From: an uncultured Granulosicoccaceae bacterium
GTDB lineage: Bacteria > Pseudomonadota > Gammaproteobacteria > Granulosicoccales > Granulosicoccaceae
NCBI GenBank assembly: GCA_938035525.1
Contig: CALHOI010000040.1
Span: 1 to 62,832 of the forward strand
Length of the DNA: 62,832 bases
Direction: 5' to 3'
Under the pieces are notes generated by a model. The model was not told where the DNA came from. It saw only the letters and a list, made by a program, of their open reading frames with translations, and did not search any database. A program made the position numbers and the translations under genes. This document shows positions 9,051-17,423 of the stretch, one piece after another (within the stretch, counting starts at the first letter, position 1; the number at the start of each line of letters is the position of its first letter).

Positions 9051-10211
9051 ATGACAAAATTAAAATGGGGCATGATTGGCGGTGGCGAAGGCAGCCAAAT
9101 TGGCCCGGCACATCGACTGGGTTCCGGGCTGGACAGTTTATTCGAGTTTTGCGCCGGTGCACTTGATCATCGGCCTGACGAGGGTCGCGCCTATGGGCAA
9201 CGACTTGGCCTTGCCAGTGATCGCGCCTATGGAAATTGGCAGGAAATGCTGGCGGGCGAACGAGATCGCGAAGATCGTATCGACCTGGTTACCGTCGCTA
9301 CACCAAACTCAACCCATTTTGAAATAACCAAAGCCTTCCTTGAAGCCGGCTTTCATGTGTTGTGTGAAAAACCAATGACCATGACCGTTGAAGAAGGTGA
9401 AGACATTGTTAGAACCGCCCAGTCAAGCGGTTCGATTTGCGCGGTTAACTATGGGTATACAGGCTACTCATTAGTCAGGCACATGCGCGCCATGGTACAA
9501 CGTGGCGACCTTGGCAAAATAAGATTGGTCAACGCTGAGTTCGCTCACGGACATCATGCCGATGCCGCCGATGCCGACAACCCACGCGTGCGCTGGCGTT
9601 ACGATCCTGCTCAGGCAGGCGTGTCTGCACAATTTGCTGACTGCGGCATACACGCTATGCACATGGCCTCTTTTATTACCGGTCAGGAAGTCACTAAACT
9701 CTCAGCCGACATTGTGTCGTGCATTGATTCGCGCGAACTCGAAGACGATGCCATGGTTAATTTTCGCATGGACGGTGGCACGGTTGGCAGATTGTGGACG
9801 TCATCCGTTGCTATAGGTCGTCAACACGGTTTAGGCATTCAAGTGTTTGGAGAAAAAGGTGGATTACGCTGGACGCAGGAACAACCAAACCAATTGTTCT
9901 GGATGCCTTTAAACGAGCGGCTACAAATTATAGAGCGTGGCGAAGCTAACTTGTCTCCCGAAGCCGATCGCACCACGCGGGTCACTATCGGTCATGCCGA
10001 AGGTATGCCTCTGGCGTTTGCGAATATTTATAAAGATTTAAGTGAAGCGATTATCGCCAGCAAAGAAAAGCGACCCACTGACCCCGCAGCCGATCTGTAC
10101 CCAAGGGCAGAAGATGGCTTGCGCTCTATGGCAGCGGTTAAAGCCGTGGCTGAATCCGGTGCCAGCGATGCAGCCTGGGTCGATGCCAGACCGCCCATGT
10201 TCAGAACCTGA
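9051..10211 (+). CDS. Gfo/Idh/MocA family oxidoreductase, probable inositol dehydrogenase
   Basis: This 386-residue NAD(P)-dependent dehydrogenase has the Rossmann start (WGMIGGGEGSQIG), ATPNSTHF, and the CEKPMTMT motif with the catalytic lysine. The C-terminal half contains the substrate-side sequence ADCGIHAMHMA, where the histidine is expected to act in catalysis. In this neighbourhood it would oxidise myo- or scyllo-inositol, or a derivative, to the ketone that IolE uses. It is somewhat longer than classical IolG (about 340 residues) and the nucleotide loop has GGGEGS in place of GxGxxG, so I do not assign the symbol. It probably shares a transcript with iolE. Confidence 0.85.
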   Translation: MTKLKWGMIGGGEGSQIGPAHRLGSGLDSLFEFCAGALDHRPDEGRAYGQRLGLASDRAYGNWQEMLAGERDREDRIDLVTVATPNSTHFEITKAFLEAGFHVLCEKPMTMTVEEGEDIVRTAQSSGSICAVNYGYTGYSLVRHMRAMVQRGDLGKIRLVNAEFAHGHHADAADADNPRVRWRYDPAQAGVSAQFADCGIHAMHMASFITGQEVTKLSADIVSCIDSRELEDDAMVNFRMDGGTVGRLWTSSVAIGRQHGLGIQVFGEKGGLRWTQEQPNQLFWMPLNERLQIIERGEANLSPEADRTTRVTIGHAEGMPLAFANIYKDLSEAIIASKEKRPTDPAADLYPRAEDGLRSMAAVKAVAESGASDAAWVDARPPMFRT

Positions 10212-10227
10212 TGTTGTTTAGAACCTG

Positions 10228-11019
10228 ATGTTTAAGAGAAAACGTTCAGCACCCAGACTGGGTGAAGTCATTCGCAAAACCCAACTCAGTCCCAACATGC
10301 TAAGAGTGACTTTTGGCGGTGAGGCAATGAAGGGTTTTCCAACCGATGCGGCATCTGCAAACATCAAGCTGCTGCTACCCCAAGCTGAACACGATCACGC
10401 TGCTTATATTGAAGCGCTCAACGGCACGGGTACCAAACCTATAAAGCGAACCTACACTGTCGCCAATTACGATGCAGATTCAAATGAGCTGGACATAGAC
10501 TTTGCTCTGCACTCCCATGCTGGCCCTGCAACCGCGTTTGCACTGAACGCTAAGCTGGGAGACCTTGTGGGTATTGCCGGACCCAGTCAACCAAAATTGG
10601 TTAACAAGGATGCAGACTGGTTTTTAATTGCTGGCGACATGACTGCTATTCCGGCAATAGAGGCTAACCTTCGTTATCTTCCTGATAATGCCCGGGGCCA
10701 TATCGTTATTGAAGTACAAGATGATAATGACAAACGTGACTTTGCAAAACCGGACCTTATGCAGCTCACCTATCTACTTAATAGCAAGCCTGAAGACGGT
10801 GGTAGCATCCTCGCTGAAACGGTTACGTCGCTGGAATGGTTACCTGGCACGCCCAGTGTGTGGATGGCCGGTGAATCCAGTGGTGTGCGAGAAGTACGCA
10901 CGTACTTAGCGAAAACAAAGCTGTTGGATCGTCGGTGCCGATACACCAGTGGGTATTGGCAGATAGGCCAAGATGAAGATGACTTTCAGTTGGTAAAACG
11001 AAGCGAGCCTGATATTTAG
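10228..11019 (+). CDS. Siderophore-interacting (ViuB/SIP-like) flavoprotein reductase
   Basis: This 263-residue protein is of the SIP family of FAD-dependent ferric-siderophore reductases. The FAD-binding beta-barrel carries RTYTVANYD, the flavin-contact motif. The NAD(P)H side shows FLIAGDMTAIPAIEANL and VWMAGESSGVREVR, and the C-terminus has the family tail SGYWQIGQDED. It starts 16 bases after the dehydrogenase gene, so it lies in the iolE run, which is an odd place for iron metabolism. The stop codon overlaps that of the convergent ABC ATPase gene by four bases. The family call is firm; the substrate is unknown, and a role as a general flavin reductase is possible. Confidence 0.85.
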   Translation: MFKRKRSAPRLGEVIRKTQLSPNMLRVTFGGEAMKGFPTDAASANIKLLLPQAEHDHAAYIEALNGTGTKPIKRTYTVANYDADSNELDIDFALHSHAGPATAFALNAKLGDLVGIAGPSQPKLVNKDADWFLIAGDMTAIPAIEANLRYLPDNARGHIVIEVQDDNDKRDFAKPDLMQLTYLLNSKPEDGGSILAETVTSLEWLPGTPSVWMAGESSGVREVRTYLAKTKLLDRRCRYTSGYWQIGQDEDDFQLVKRSEPDI

Positions 11020-11798
11020 GCTGTTTCGTATTCGGCACCCGTTTTTGCACCCGTGATGTAAGCCACTACATCTTGCCCGTCAGTTTCCTCTTTCTTTAAG
11101 TTAGCCACGATGCGGCCACGACGAAACACAACAATCCGATCAACAAGATCCATCACCTGCCGCATATTGTGACTGATTAAAATCAGTGGCTCGCCCGCTT
11201 CTTTTAAGGTACGAATAATGTTTTCAACTTGTTCTGTTTCCTGAACCCCAAGCGCTGCTGTGGGTTCGTCCATAATGGTGAGCTTTGATGCAAACGTAGC
11301 GGTTCTGGCAATGGCAACGCACTGTCGCTGACCACCGGACATGTTTTGAATCGTGTTGCGGATATTAGGAATTTTAACTGCCGTACGCTCTAAGCCCTCT
11401 ATGGTGGCTTGACGCATGGCTTTGTAATCTAGAATACGAAAAGGCCCGAGCCAGTCAAGCTTGGTTTTTTCGCGACCCAAAAACAGGTTATCCGGCACGT
11501 CTAAATCGTCGGCCAAAGCCAGGGTTTGAAACACGGTTTCGATACCGGCTTCGCGAGCGTGGATGGGGCCAGCAAACGATACTTCATTACCATCAAAAAT
11601 AATGGTACCGCTGGTACGTTGCTCTACACCCGTTATTTGCCGGACGAACGTTGATTTACCCGCACCGTTATCACCCATGATGGCAACATGCTCTCCTTTT
11701 CTGAGCACAAAGTCGGCATCGGTTAGTGCATGCACACCACCGTAGTGTTTGGTTAAACGCTTGGTTTCAAGGATGACCTGGTCTGAAATATTGCTCAT
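11016..11798 (-). CDS. Sugar-type ABC transporter ATP-binding protein (FrcA-like)
   Basis: This ATPase of 260 residues has a single nucleotide-binding domain, unlike RbsA/MglA, which carry two. Walker A is GDNGAGKST, the signature is MSGGQRQ, Walker B ends in LTIMDEPTAAL, and the switch histidine is in LISHN. It would energise the neighbouring permease. It lies 11 bases downstream of the permease gene, as the last gene of the binding protein-permease-ATPase transcript. The inositol operator near 14075, upstream of the first gene, suggests inositol or a related polyol as substrate. The C-terminus converges on the SIP gene. Confidence 0.9.
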   Translation of the reverse strand: MSNISDQVILETKRLTKHYGGVHALTDADFVLRKGEHVAIMGDNGAGKSTFVRQITGVEQRTSGTIIFDGNEVSFAGPIHAREAGIETVFQTLALADDLDVPDNLFLGREKTKLDWLGPFRILDYKAMRQATIEGLERTAVKIPNIRNTIQNMSGGQRQCVAIARTATFASKLTIMDEPTAALGVQETEQVENIIRTLKEAGEPLILISHNMRQVMDLVDRIVVFRRGRIVANLKKEETDGQDVVAYITGAKTGAEYETA

Positions 11799-11809
11799 TG
11801 CCGCCGCTC

Positions 11810-12892
11810 CTATTTGCGCATCGACGTGCGTTCTTGACGCACCTTATCAAGCACCACCGCGCTGATAATAATCGCACCCATTGCCATAAGCTGGTAATAG
11901 GCATCAAGCTTTATGTAGGTAAAGCCCGATTGAATAACGCCAAACACCATAGCGCCCAGAACGGTACCAACAATCGATCCACGACCACCGGTTAGACTAA
12001 CACCACCGATCACCGCCATGGCAATTGCGTAAAGCTCGTAAAATATACCCATGCCTGATTGAGCCGTGAGATTTTTAGAACTTAAAATGATGGCAGCGAA
12101 CGCGGCCAACATTGAGGCAATCATGTATATCAACACTTTATGCCGTTGCACATTAATGCCTGACATACGTGCCGCTTCTTCGTTGGAGCCAATGGCGTAA
12201 GTGTGTTTACCGTACACGGTGTACTTCAAGATTAAATGAAATAATATGGCCAATCCTATAAACCAATACACCGGCATCATGCCGCTCCCCAGGCCAGCAT
12301 AGCTCTCGGTTGGGAATGAAACGGGCTTGCCGCGTGTCCAGGCTTGCGCAATACCACGGCAAATCAAAAACATGCCAAGCGTTGCTATAAACGGTGGGAT
12401 TCGCGTGAATGCGATAAGACTGCCATTAATAAAACCGATGAACGCACCAAAAGCCAGTCCGACTATGATGGGTATGAGCAAAGGCAAATCGAAGGCCCAT
12501 TCACCAAACACAGCTTTAGGATTTGGCCCGCCGTTGACCAGCTCGGTTTGCGCAAACGACATCACTATCATGGCCGTGGCGCCAACCAAAGGGCCGGAAG
12601 ATAAGTCGATTCCACCAGAAATAATAACTTGTGTTACGCCCAGCGCAATAATGCCGATGATAGACACCTGCAATATGATAATGCGCAAACGCGCTTCATT
12701 GAATATGGAATCGAATCGATCGCGAGTATCAAACAGGAAACTCTGATCGTTCATGTAGGGCAGTACTTGCCCCAACAACTCGAATATGCCGATGATGATA
12801 ATCAGCGCAATTAAGATGTTAAGTTCGTTAGGCCAGCTGCGCTTTTTCTTATCAAACGGAAGTCCGCCAGTACCTTCAGTTGTTTGAGCCAT
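11810..12892 (-). CDS. Sugar-type ABC transporter permease (RbsC/FrcC family)
   Basis: This 360-residue inner-membrane protein is rich in hydrophobic helices. The family motifs GGIDLSSGPLVGATAMI, an EAA-like loop region GSNEEAARMSGINV and the late GGVSLTGGRGSIVGTVLGA are all visible. These define the BPD_transp_2 permease family used for ribose, fructose and inositol uptake. An N-terminal cytoplasmic segment rich in Lys/Arg precedes the first helix. It follows the binding-protein gene after about 120 bases that contain a terminator-like hairpin, and precedes the ATPase gene by 11 bases. The polyol substrate is inferred only from the surrounding iol genes. Confidence 0.9.
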   Translation of the reverse strand: MAQTTEGTGGLPFDKKKRSWPNELNILIALIIIIGIFELLGQVLPYMNDQSFLFDTRDRFDSIFNEARLRIIILQVSIIGIIALGVTQVIISGGIDLSSGPLVGATAMIVMSFAQTELVNGGPNPKAVFGEWAFDLPLLIPIIVGLAFGAFIGFINGSLIAFTRIPPFIATLGMFLICRGIAQAWTRGKPVSFPTESYAGLGSGMMPVYWFIGLAILFHLILKYTVYGKHTYAIGSNEEAARMSGINVQRHKVLIYMIASMLAAFAAIILSSKNLTAQSGMGIFYELYAIAMAVIGGVSLTGGRGSIVGTVLGAMVFGVIQSGFTYIKLDAYYQLMAMGAIIISAVVLDKVRQERTSMRK

Positions 12893-12946
12893 AAATGGCG
12901 CTCTCCTGCCTCAGTCAATCTTGCTAACACATTTTCATGCAAATAC

Positions 12947-12980
12947 AAAAAAAAGGCGCAACAATTGTTGCGCCCATTTT
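12947..12980 (-). terminator. Intra-operon rho-independent terminator downstream of the binding-protein gene
   Basis: On the minus strand a perfect inverted repeat (GGCGCAACAATTGTTGCGCC, 12955-12974) is followed directly by eight T residues. The stem is GC-rich with an AATT loop. A shorter T run on the other side makes it look bidirectional. It lies between the first and second genes of the transporter operon. Confidence 0.8.
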
Positions 12981-13013
12981 TGTCGTACTTTCTAATACAA
13001 CACTGCCTTCAAC

Positions 13014-13952
13014 TTACAGGAAGTCTTCAACGTTTTCTGGCGTAACAAGCTTGAATGGAATGAAAACAGTCTTATCCACTTTCTCACCTTTGGCAAGCTT
13101 GATCGCTGTATCGATGGAACCAGCACCTTGACCAGCTAAATCCTGGAATACAGTGACATCCATCTCGCCAGCTTGCATGGAAGCCAGTGCATCAGGCGTT
13201 GCGTCAACACCACCCACTACAACATCGTCCATAGAGATGCCAGAAGCTTTCATCGCCTGAATGGCGCCGATAGCCATTTCATCGTTGTTACCAAAAACCG
13301 CATCAAACGGCTCGCCAGAGGCAATCCAGTTAGACATCATGTCTTGCGCTTCGTCGCGAGACCAGTTTGCAGTTTGTTCATCGATAAGCGAAATAAAGTT
13401 ACACATATCCATGCCAATCACGTCATGGAAATCTTTAGAGCGCTGCACCGCTGCCTGATTTGATAGTCGGCCCATTAGCATGTAGGCAGTTGCCCCGCCA
13501 GACTTACCTGCCGCACGTAAATCCTGACACATACGAAATGCTGCCAGTGTGCCTGATTCAATTTCGTTAGACGCTACAAATGCTTGACCCTCAGGAAGTG
13601 TTTCCATGTTGCCAGGCTGGCGATTAACATAAACCAAGGGAATGCCCGCAGACTGAGCAGCGTTAGACATGGCTTCAGTTGCATCTGTATCTACTGCGTT
13701 GACGATGATGGCATCCACACCCGAGGCGATGAAGTTATTGATTTGGTCGAGTTGCTTGGCAACATCTTCCTGCGCATCTTCCATCTGCAACTCAATACCT
13801 TCCAGCGTTTCAAGGTGCGCCGTCATGCCATTTCTCATGATAGTCAGGCCATTGTCGTCAAAGTTTGCAATAGAAACACCGATGGTTTCTGCCGACACTG
13901 GGCCAGTTAATAACGCTGCGAAACCCGCAGCTATTAGCATTTTATTTCTCAT
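13014..13952 (-). CDS. Periplasmic sugar-binding protein (ribose/inositol type)
   Basis: This is a type 1 periplasmic binding protein of 312 residues. The signal peptide MRNKMLIAAGFAALLTGPVSA is obvious, and the mature part begins ETIGVSIANFDDN. Typical family pieces are QLDQINNFIASGVDAIIVN, PLVYVNR, GNNDEMAIGAIQAMKA and VVVGGVDATPDAL. The frame extends to 14126, but the ATG at 13950-13952 has GGAG eight bases ahead and gives the proper signal peptide. It is the first gene of the transporter operon, divergent from the LacI regulator, with the palindromic operator 117 bases upstream. Inositol specificity is inferred from context. Confidence 0.9.
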   Translation of the reverse strand: MRNKMLIAAGFAALLTGPVSAETIGVSIANFDDNGLTIMRNGMTAHLETLEGIELQMEDAQEDVAKQLDQINNFIASGVDAIIVNAVDTDATEAMSNAAQSAGIPLVYVNRQPGNMETLPEGQAFVASNEIESGTLAAFRMCQDLRAAGKSGGATAYMLMGRLSNQAAVQRSKDFHDVIGMDMCNFISLIDEQTANWSRDEAQDMMSNWIASGEPFDAVFGNNDEMAIGAIQAMKASGISMDDVVVGGVDATPDALASMQAGEMDVTVFQDLAGQGAGSIDTAIKLAKGEKVDKTVFIPFKLVTPENVEDFL

Positions 13953-14068
13953 TCGTTTATCTCCAAGAATATTGTGCTTGCGTTTTTTAGTATCCAATAA
14001 AACCCAGCCACGTAGGTGGCAAGCTCGGATGTCCGAGTAGGCATAGGAAAACACATTCGCTGATTTTG

Positions 14069-14082
14069 TGCAACCGGTTGCA
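14069..14082. promoter_or_regulatory. LacI-type operator between transporter operon and lacI-family gene
   Basis: This is a second perfect copy of TGCAACCGGTTGCA, 69 bases before the regulator ATG and 117 bases before the binding-protein gene. The position suggests that the regulator controls itself and the transporter. Confidence 0.8.
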
Positions 14083-14150
14083 ATTAATATTTCCAAATAG
14101 GTCCGCTGGCAGGCTAAAGTGATCACTCGACGAACAAAATCAGAGTAAAA

Positions 14151-15167
14151 ATGAGTAAAGGCGTAACACTAAAAGAGGTTGCCGAAAAGGCCGGTGTGTC
14201 TCGCTCTGCGGTGTCTCGCTCATTTACGGATGGTGCCTCTGTTTCTGCAAAAACCAGAGAGAAGGTAAAAGCCGTAGCACGCGAGCTTGGTTATCAACCT
14301 AACGCACTTGCCTCAAGCCTGACCACCGGCAGAACCAAGCTTATCGGCTTAGTCTCAGACAACTTCCACAACCCCGTTTTTCTCGAAGTCTTTGATCTGT
14401 TTACGCGATCGTTGCAAGACCGCGGCTTGCGCCCATTGCTGGTCAATCTATCAAACGAGAAGAACCCAGCCAGCACCTTACGCATGTTGCAGCAGTACTC
14501 GGTTGATGGTGTCATTGTAGCCTCTTCCACCCTACCACCCAGCTTTGCCGAAGCCTTCCACAATGCGGGTATGCCGGTGGTTCATTCGTTCGCTCGCGCC
14601 AATCAATCACCCGAAGTGTGTATCGCGGGTATAGACAACATCCATTGTGGGCGAATAGCCGCTGAAACATTGGTGCAACGAGGCTATACCGACGTGGCAT
14701 TCCTGGGCGGACCTGCCTCGGCAACATCAACTCAGGACAGGCTCTCTGGTTTCCTCGATGCGCTTTCGACACACACCCAAATTAACGTATCCCACAGCTT
14801 TGCAAAAACATACGCGTTTGAAGCGGGCAGAAACGCAATGCTAAAGTTACTGGAAGGGACACCTGCGCAGGCCTACTTTTGCGGTGACGATGTGTTGTCA
14901 ATTGGCGCACTGTCGGCCATTCAGTCAGCGGGTTTGTCGGTACCCGACGACATAGGTTTGATTGGCCTTAATGACATGGAAATGGCTGGCTGGCAGCTGA
15001 TTAATCTCACTACTATTCGCCAACCCATCAAAGAGATTATAACATCTTCAGTCGACTTGATCACATCGCTGCTGTACGAAAAGCCCCGAGCCGTAGAGGC
15101 TCGGCTGTTTGCCTGCCACATTGTTGAACGCGGCACATTAAAGCCAATTTTAACAACAGAACCATAA
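14151..15167 (+). CDS. LacI-family transcriptional regulator of the inositol genes
   Basis: This 338-residue protein has an N-terminal helix-turn-helix (TLKEVAEKAGVSRSAVSRS) and hinge helix region (LGYQPNALASSLTTGRT), followed by a periplasmic-binding-protein-like effector domain (IGLVSDNFHNPVF, AFLGGPASATSTQDRLSGF, YFCGDDVLSIGAL, IGLIGLNDMEMAGW). It is divergent from the transporter operon and next to a TGCAACCGGTTGCA palindrome. Most members repress until a sugar binds. Inferring that it binds all three palindromes in the window is reasonable, because they are identical and are the only such sites I noticed. It ends 16 bases before the convergent isomerase gene. Confidence 0.92.
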   Translation: MSKGVTLKEVAEKAGVSRSAVSRSFTDGASVSAKTREKVKAVARELGYQPNALASSLTTGRTKLIGLVSDNFHNPVFLEVFDLFTRSLQDRGLRPLLVNLSNEKNPASTLRMLQQYSVDGVIVASSTLPPSFAEAFHNAGMPVVHSFARANQSPEVCIAGIDNIHCGRIAAETLVQRGYTDVAFLGGPASATSTQDRLSGFLDALSTHTQINVSHSFAKTYAFEAGRNAMLKLLEGTPAQAYFCGDDVLSIGALSAIQSAGLSVPDDIGLIGLNDMEMAGWQLINLTTIRQPIKEIITSSVDLITSLLYEKPRAVEARLFACHIVERGTLKPILTTEP

Positions 15168-15183
15168 ACCCCGAAGAAGCAAA

Positions 15184-15993
15184 TTAGCTCGTTACAGTCG
15201 ATTCAATGTATTTAAAACACGTTAATAACGAATGCTTCGGACTGTCTATTTGATGCACCTCGGGTGCAAATGCTTCAATTGAAACCGGACCGTCGTATCC
15301 ACGTTGACTTAACTGTGTCAATTGTTCGATGTTTTTTAATTGATCTTGATCATCAACCAACACTCTATGCTCATCAAGCATCTGCGATGACTGCAGCTGC
15401 TTATCGATCACCCCGGACACATGAACTATGCCCGTATGTTCAGGGAACAATTCATCTTCACCTGATAAATGGTGATGAAACGTGTCATGCACTAATTTGA
15501 ATTCACGGGTTAGTTGCAGTTCTGTCAACACACTGACCACCTCAGCTTTGTATCGAAGTGACGCGCTTTCAAAGCCTAATGGCTCAATATACCCAAGCAA
15601 ATTATGCTGCCTTAACAACGGCGCGAATTTAAGCAGTGTTGACTTCAGGTTTTGCAATCGCTCTTCACGCTCACAGCCTTTGCCATCATTACGTGGAATC
15701 AGGCTAATGGCTTCTGCACCACATGCTTGAGCTGTGCTCGCCAGAGCCTGAACATCCTGCCAGGCTCTGTTGGACAAATCGTTAAAAGCCGACACTTCAG
15801 CCAATGCAAGCAACCTGATACCTTGGTCTCTGGCTTCGCGCCCTGCCTTTTGATAATCTTGTCCATCGAACAGCTCGCTATCAAGATCATTTCTGATCTC
15901 CACGCCAACACACGCTGTTGCTTTCGCAGTTGCCAGTAATGCTGTGTATGGCGACGCACACATTGTCATGTGATTAATGGCTGCTTTGAGCAA
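15184..15993 (-). CDS. Sugar phosphate isomerase/epimerase-like TIM-barrel protein, TTG start proposed
   Basis: This is an IolE/IolI-like xylose-isomerase-fold protein. Family pieces are GVEIRNDLDSELF, LLALAEVSAFND, YIEPLGFES, LVHDTFHHHL, IVHVSGVID and VSIEAFAPEV. The frame is open up to 16071, but the first 26 codons overlap the operator. A TTG at 15991-15993 has AGAGGT a few bases upstream and gives LKAAINHMTMCAS, which resembles the family N-terminus, so I place the start there (269 residues). ATGs at 15969 and 15963 are alternatives. The operator at 16067 makes it part of the inositol regulon. It may isomerise an inosose or process another cyclitol. The exact reaction is not known. Confidence 0.8.
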   Translation of the reverse strand: MLKAAINHMTMCASPYTALLATAKATACVGVEIRNDLDSELFDGQDYQKAGREARDQGIRLLALAEVSAFNDLSNRAWQDVQALASTAQACGAEAISLIPRNDGKGCEREERLQNLKSTLLKFAPLLRQHNLLGYIEPLGFESASLRYKAEVVSVLTELQLTREFKLVHDTFHHHLSGEDELFPEHTGIVHVSGVIDKQLQSSQMLDEHRVLVDDQDQLKNIEQLTQLSQRGYDGPVSIEAFAPEVHQIDSPKHSLLTCFKYIESTVTS

Positions 15994-16066
15994 AGCACAC
16001 CTCTTTGCTGTGGCTTTTTGGGAAGCAAGATTATGCGAGGTGCTGTTCCGCGTTGCAAGCCATTTT

Positions 16067-16080
16067 TGCAACCGGTTGCA
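16067..16080. promoter_or_regulatory. LacI-type operator upstream of the TIM-barrel isomerase gene
   Basis: This is the third perfect copy of TGCAACCGGTTGCA, 74 bases before the proposed TTG start of the minus-strand isomerase gene. A partial site (GTTGCAAG) lies just downstream near 16052-16059. Confidence 0.8.
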
Positions 16081-16170
16081 GACAATAGATTAAACCGAGC
16101 CAATATAGTCGGCTTCCGGGAGTTTTAGCAACTATCACGCTAGCGACATACAAGTGATCCAACCCGGCAT

Positions 16171-17370
16171 TTAGTGTGGTTTCGATGCTTCTAAGTAAGC
16201 TGCACTGGCTGGGGTGGTGCCTTCACAACCGGCGAACTCAACATCGCCCGATACAGTTACACCGTTAACCAGCACTTCTGCACTTTCACGCAAGCTGCTT
16301 TTTAATGCGTCAAATTTATTTTTTTCAAACAGCCTCATCTTCCAACTGTTTTTAAAACTTCTTTGCTCTGAGATGGTGGTGAGCCCATCACCAGGCTTTC
16401 GATTGTCGCTTTCCGGTTTCTTTTTTACTAATTCGTTAATGTTAAACGGCTTAATTTTTCCGGTTTTCTTATCGATTCGGCGCTCGGCGTTTACGTTTGT
16501 GTGGTTTTCGGTTTCCTGCCGATCAACAACAACAAAGTATGCGTAAGTCAGCGTACCATTGCCCGTCATTTTCGAGTCAGTCCACCGAATATGCGGACCA
16601 ACAACTTGTCCTACTTGCATGTCAGCATTCCATTGTGGGTAGTGATCGCGCCAGTATTTACCGTTGTAATCGGGTACCGGGTCAACGTCTTTCGGCATTG
16701 CGGGAATCCAGCGTTGGCCATCCCTAATAGGATTTACGTTTGGCATGTATTGTTCACGAACTTCTTCGATATTCGCGCCCGCCCTGAACATCTGCGCCAC
16801 TTTTTTCGAATGTTCCAGTGAAAATACTTCGATACCTCTTACCTTAAAGCCCACAGTGGTATTAACCAGTGGGTGAGCACTGTCTATTAAGCGTTGGTTT
16901 TCTACTTCATACTCGGCAGAAGATAGTTTAATCTCTTCTTTAATGTCGTAGAAATCGGTGGAAAAGTTATAGAGCGCAATTTGAAAAAGTATGTTGTCAC
17001 GTTCTTCACCCTGTGGGTTTTCGTTTGCTAAATACTGGGTTAAATCAGCTAAAGTGTTTTTGTTGAACGCAATTGCTTCAAGATCAGACTTGGCGTTATT
17101 TGCAGTGAAGTGGTCAAACAGCCAACTTTCCAACAGCATGGTTTCCACTACCCGTTCACGAAGCAGTGCATCGCTTAGGGGTGAGCATCGCTTATGAGGT
17201 TCAAGCAAGAACAACTCACCGTGAGAGAACATCTCATTTGCAATGATTTCACCATTGAGTGTAACGACAGGCGCTGATGTTTGATCAGCTGATGATTGTG
17301 CGTCTGATGATTGAGCGGCAGCTGTTGTTATACCCAATATAGTGAACAAAACACTCACCATGAATTTCAT
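16171..17370 (-). CDS. Exported parvulin-like (PpiC/SurA-related) protein
   Basis: This 399-residue protein starts with a signal peptide (MKFMVSVLFTILGITTAAAQ) at an ATG at 17368-17370; the frame continues to 17460 without good start context. An N-terminal helical segment precedes a region with a parvulin look (EVFSLEHSKKVAQMFRAG, then AMPKDVDPVP, MQVGQVVGP and YFVVVDRQE). In this family such proteins are periplasmic peptidyl-prolyl isomerases or chaperones for outer-membrane proteins. The similarity is weak and the catalytic core is not clear, so activity is uncertain. It lies 53 bases after the KAEEAR-repeat gene in the same direction and may share a transcript with it. Confidence 0.55.
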   Translation of the reverse strand: MKFMVSVLFTILGITTAAAQSSDAQSSADQTSAPVVTLNGEIIANEMFSHGELFLLEPHKRCSPLSDALLRERVVETMLLESWLFDHFTANNAKSDLEAIAFNKNTLADLTQYLANENPQGEERDNILFQIALYNFSTDFYDIKEEIKLSSAEYEVENQRLIDSAHPLVNTTVGFKVRGIEVFSLEHSKKVAQMFRAGANIEEVREQYMPNVNPIRDGQRWIPAMPKDVDPVPDYNGKYWRDHYPQWNADMQVGQVVGPHIRWTDSKMTGNGTLTYAYFVVVDRQETENHTNVNAERRIDKKTGKIKPFNINELVKKKPESDNRKPGDGLTTISEQRSFKNSWKMRLFEKNKFDALKSSLRESAEVLVNGVTVSGDVEFAGCEGTTPASAAYLEASKPH

Positions 17371-17423
17371 GAAATGGTCCTGGATGTACTTATGGATGAG
17401 GCTACCATATTGCCGAAAGCTCG

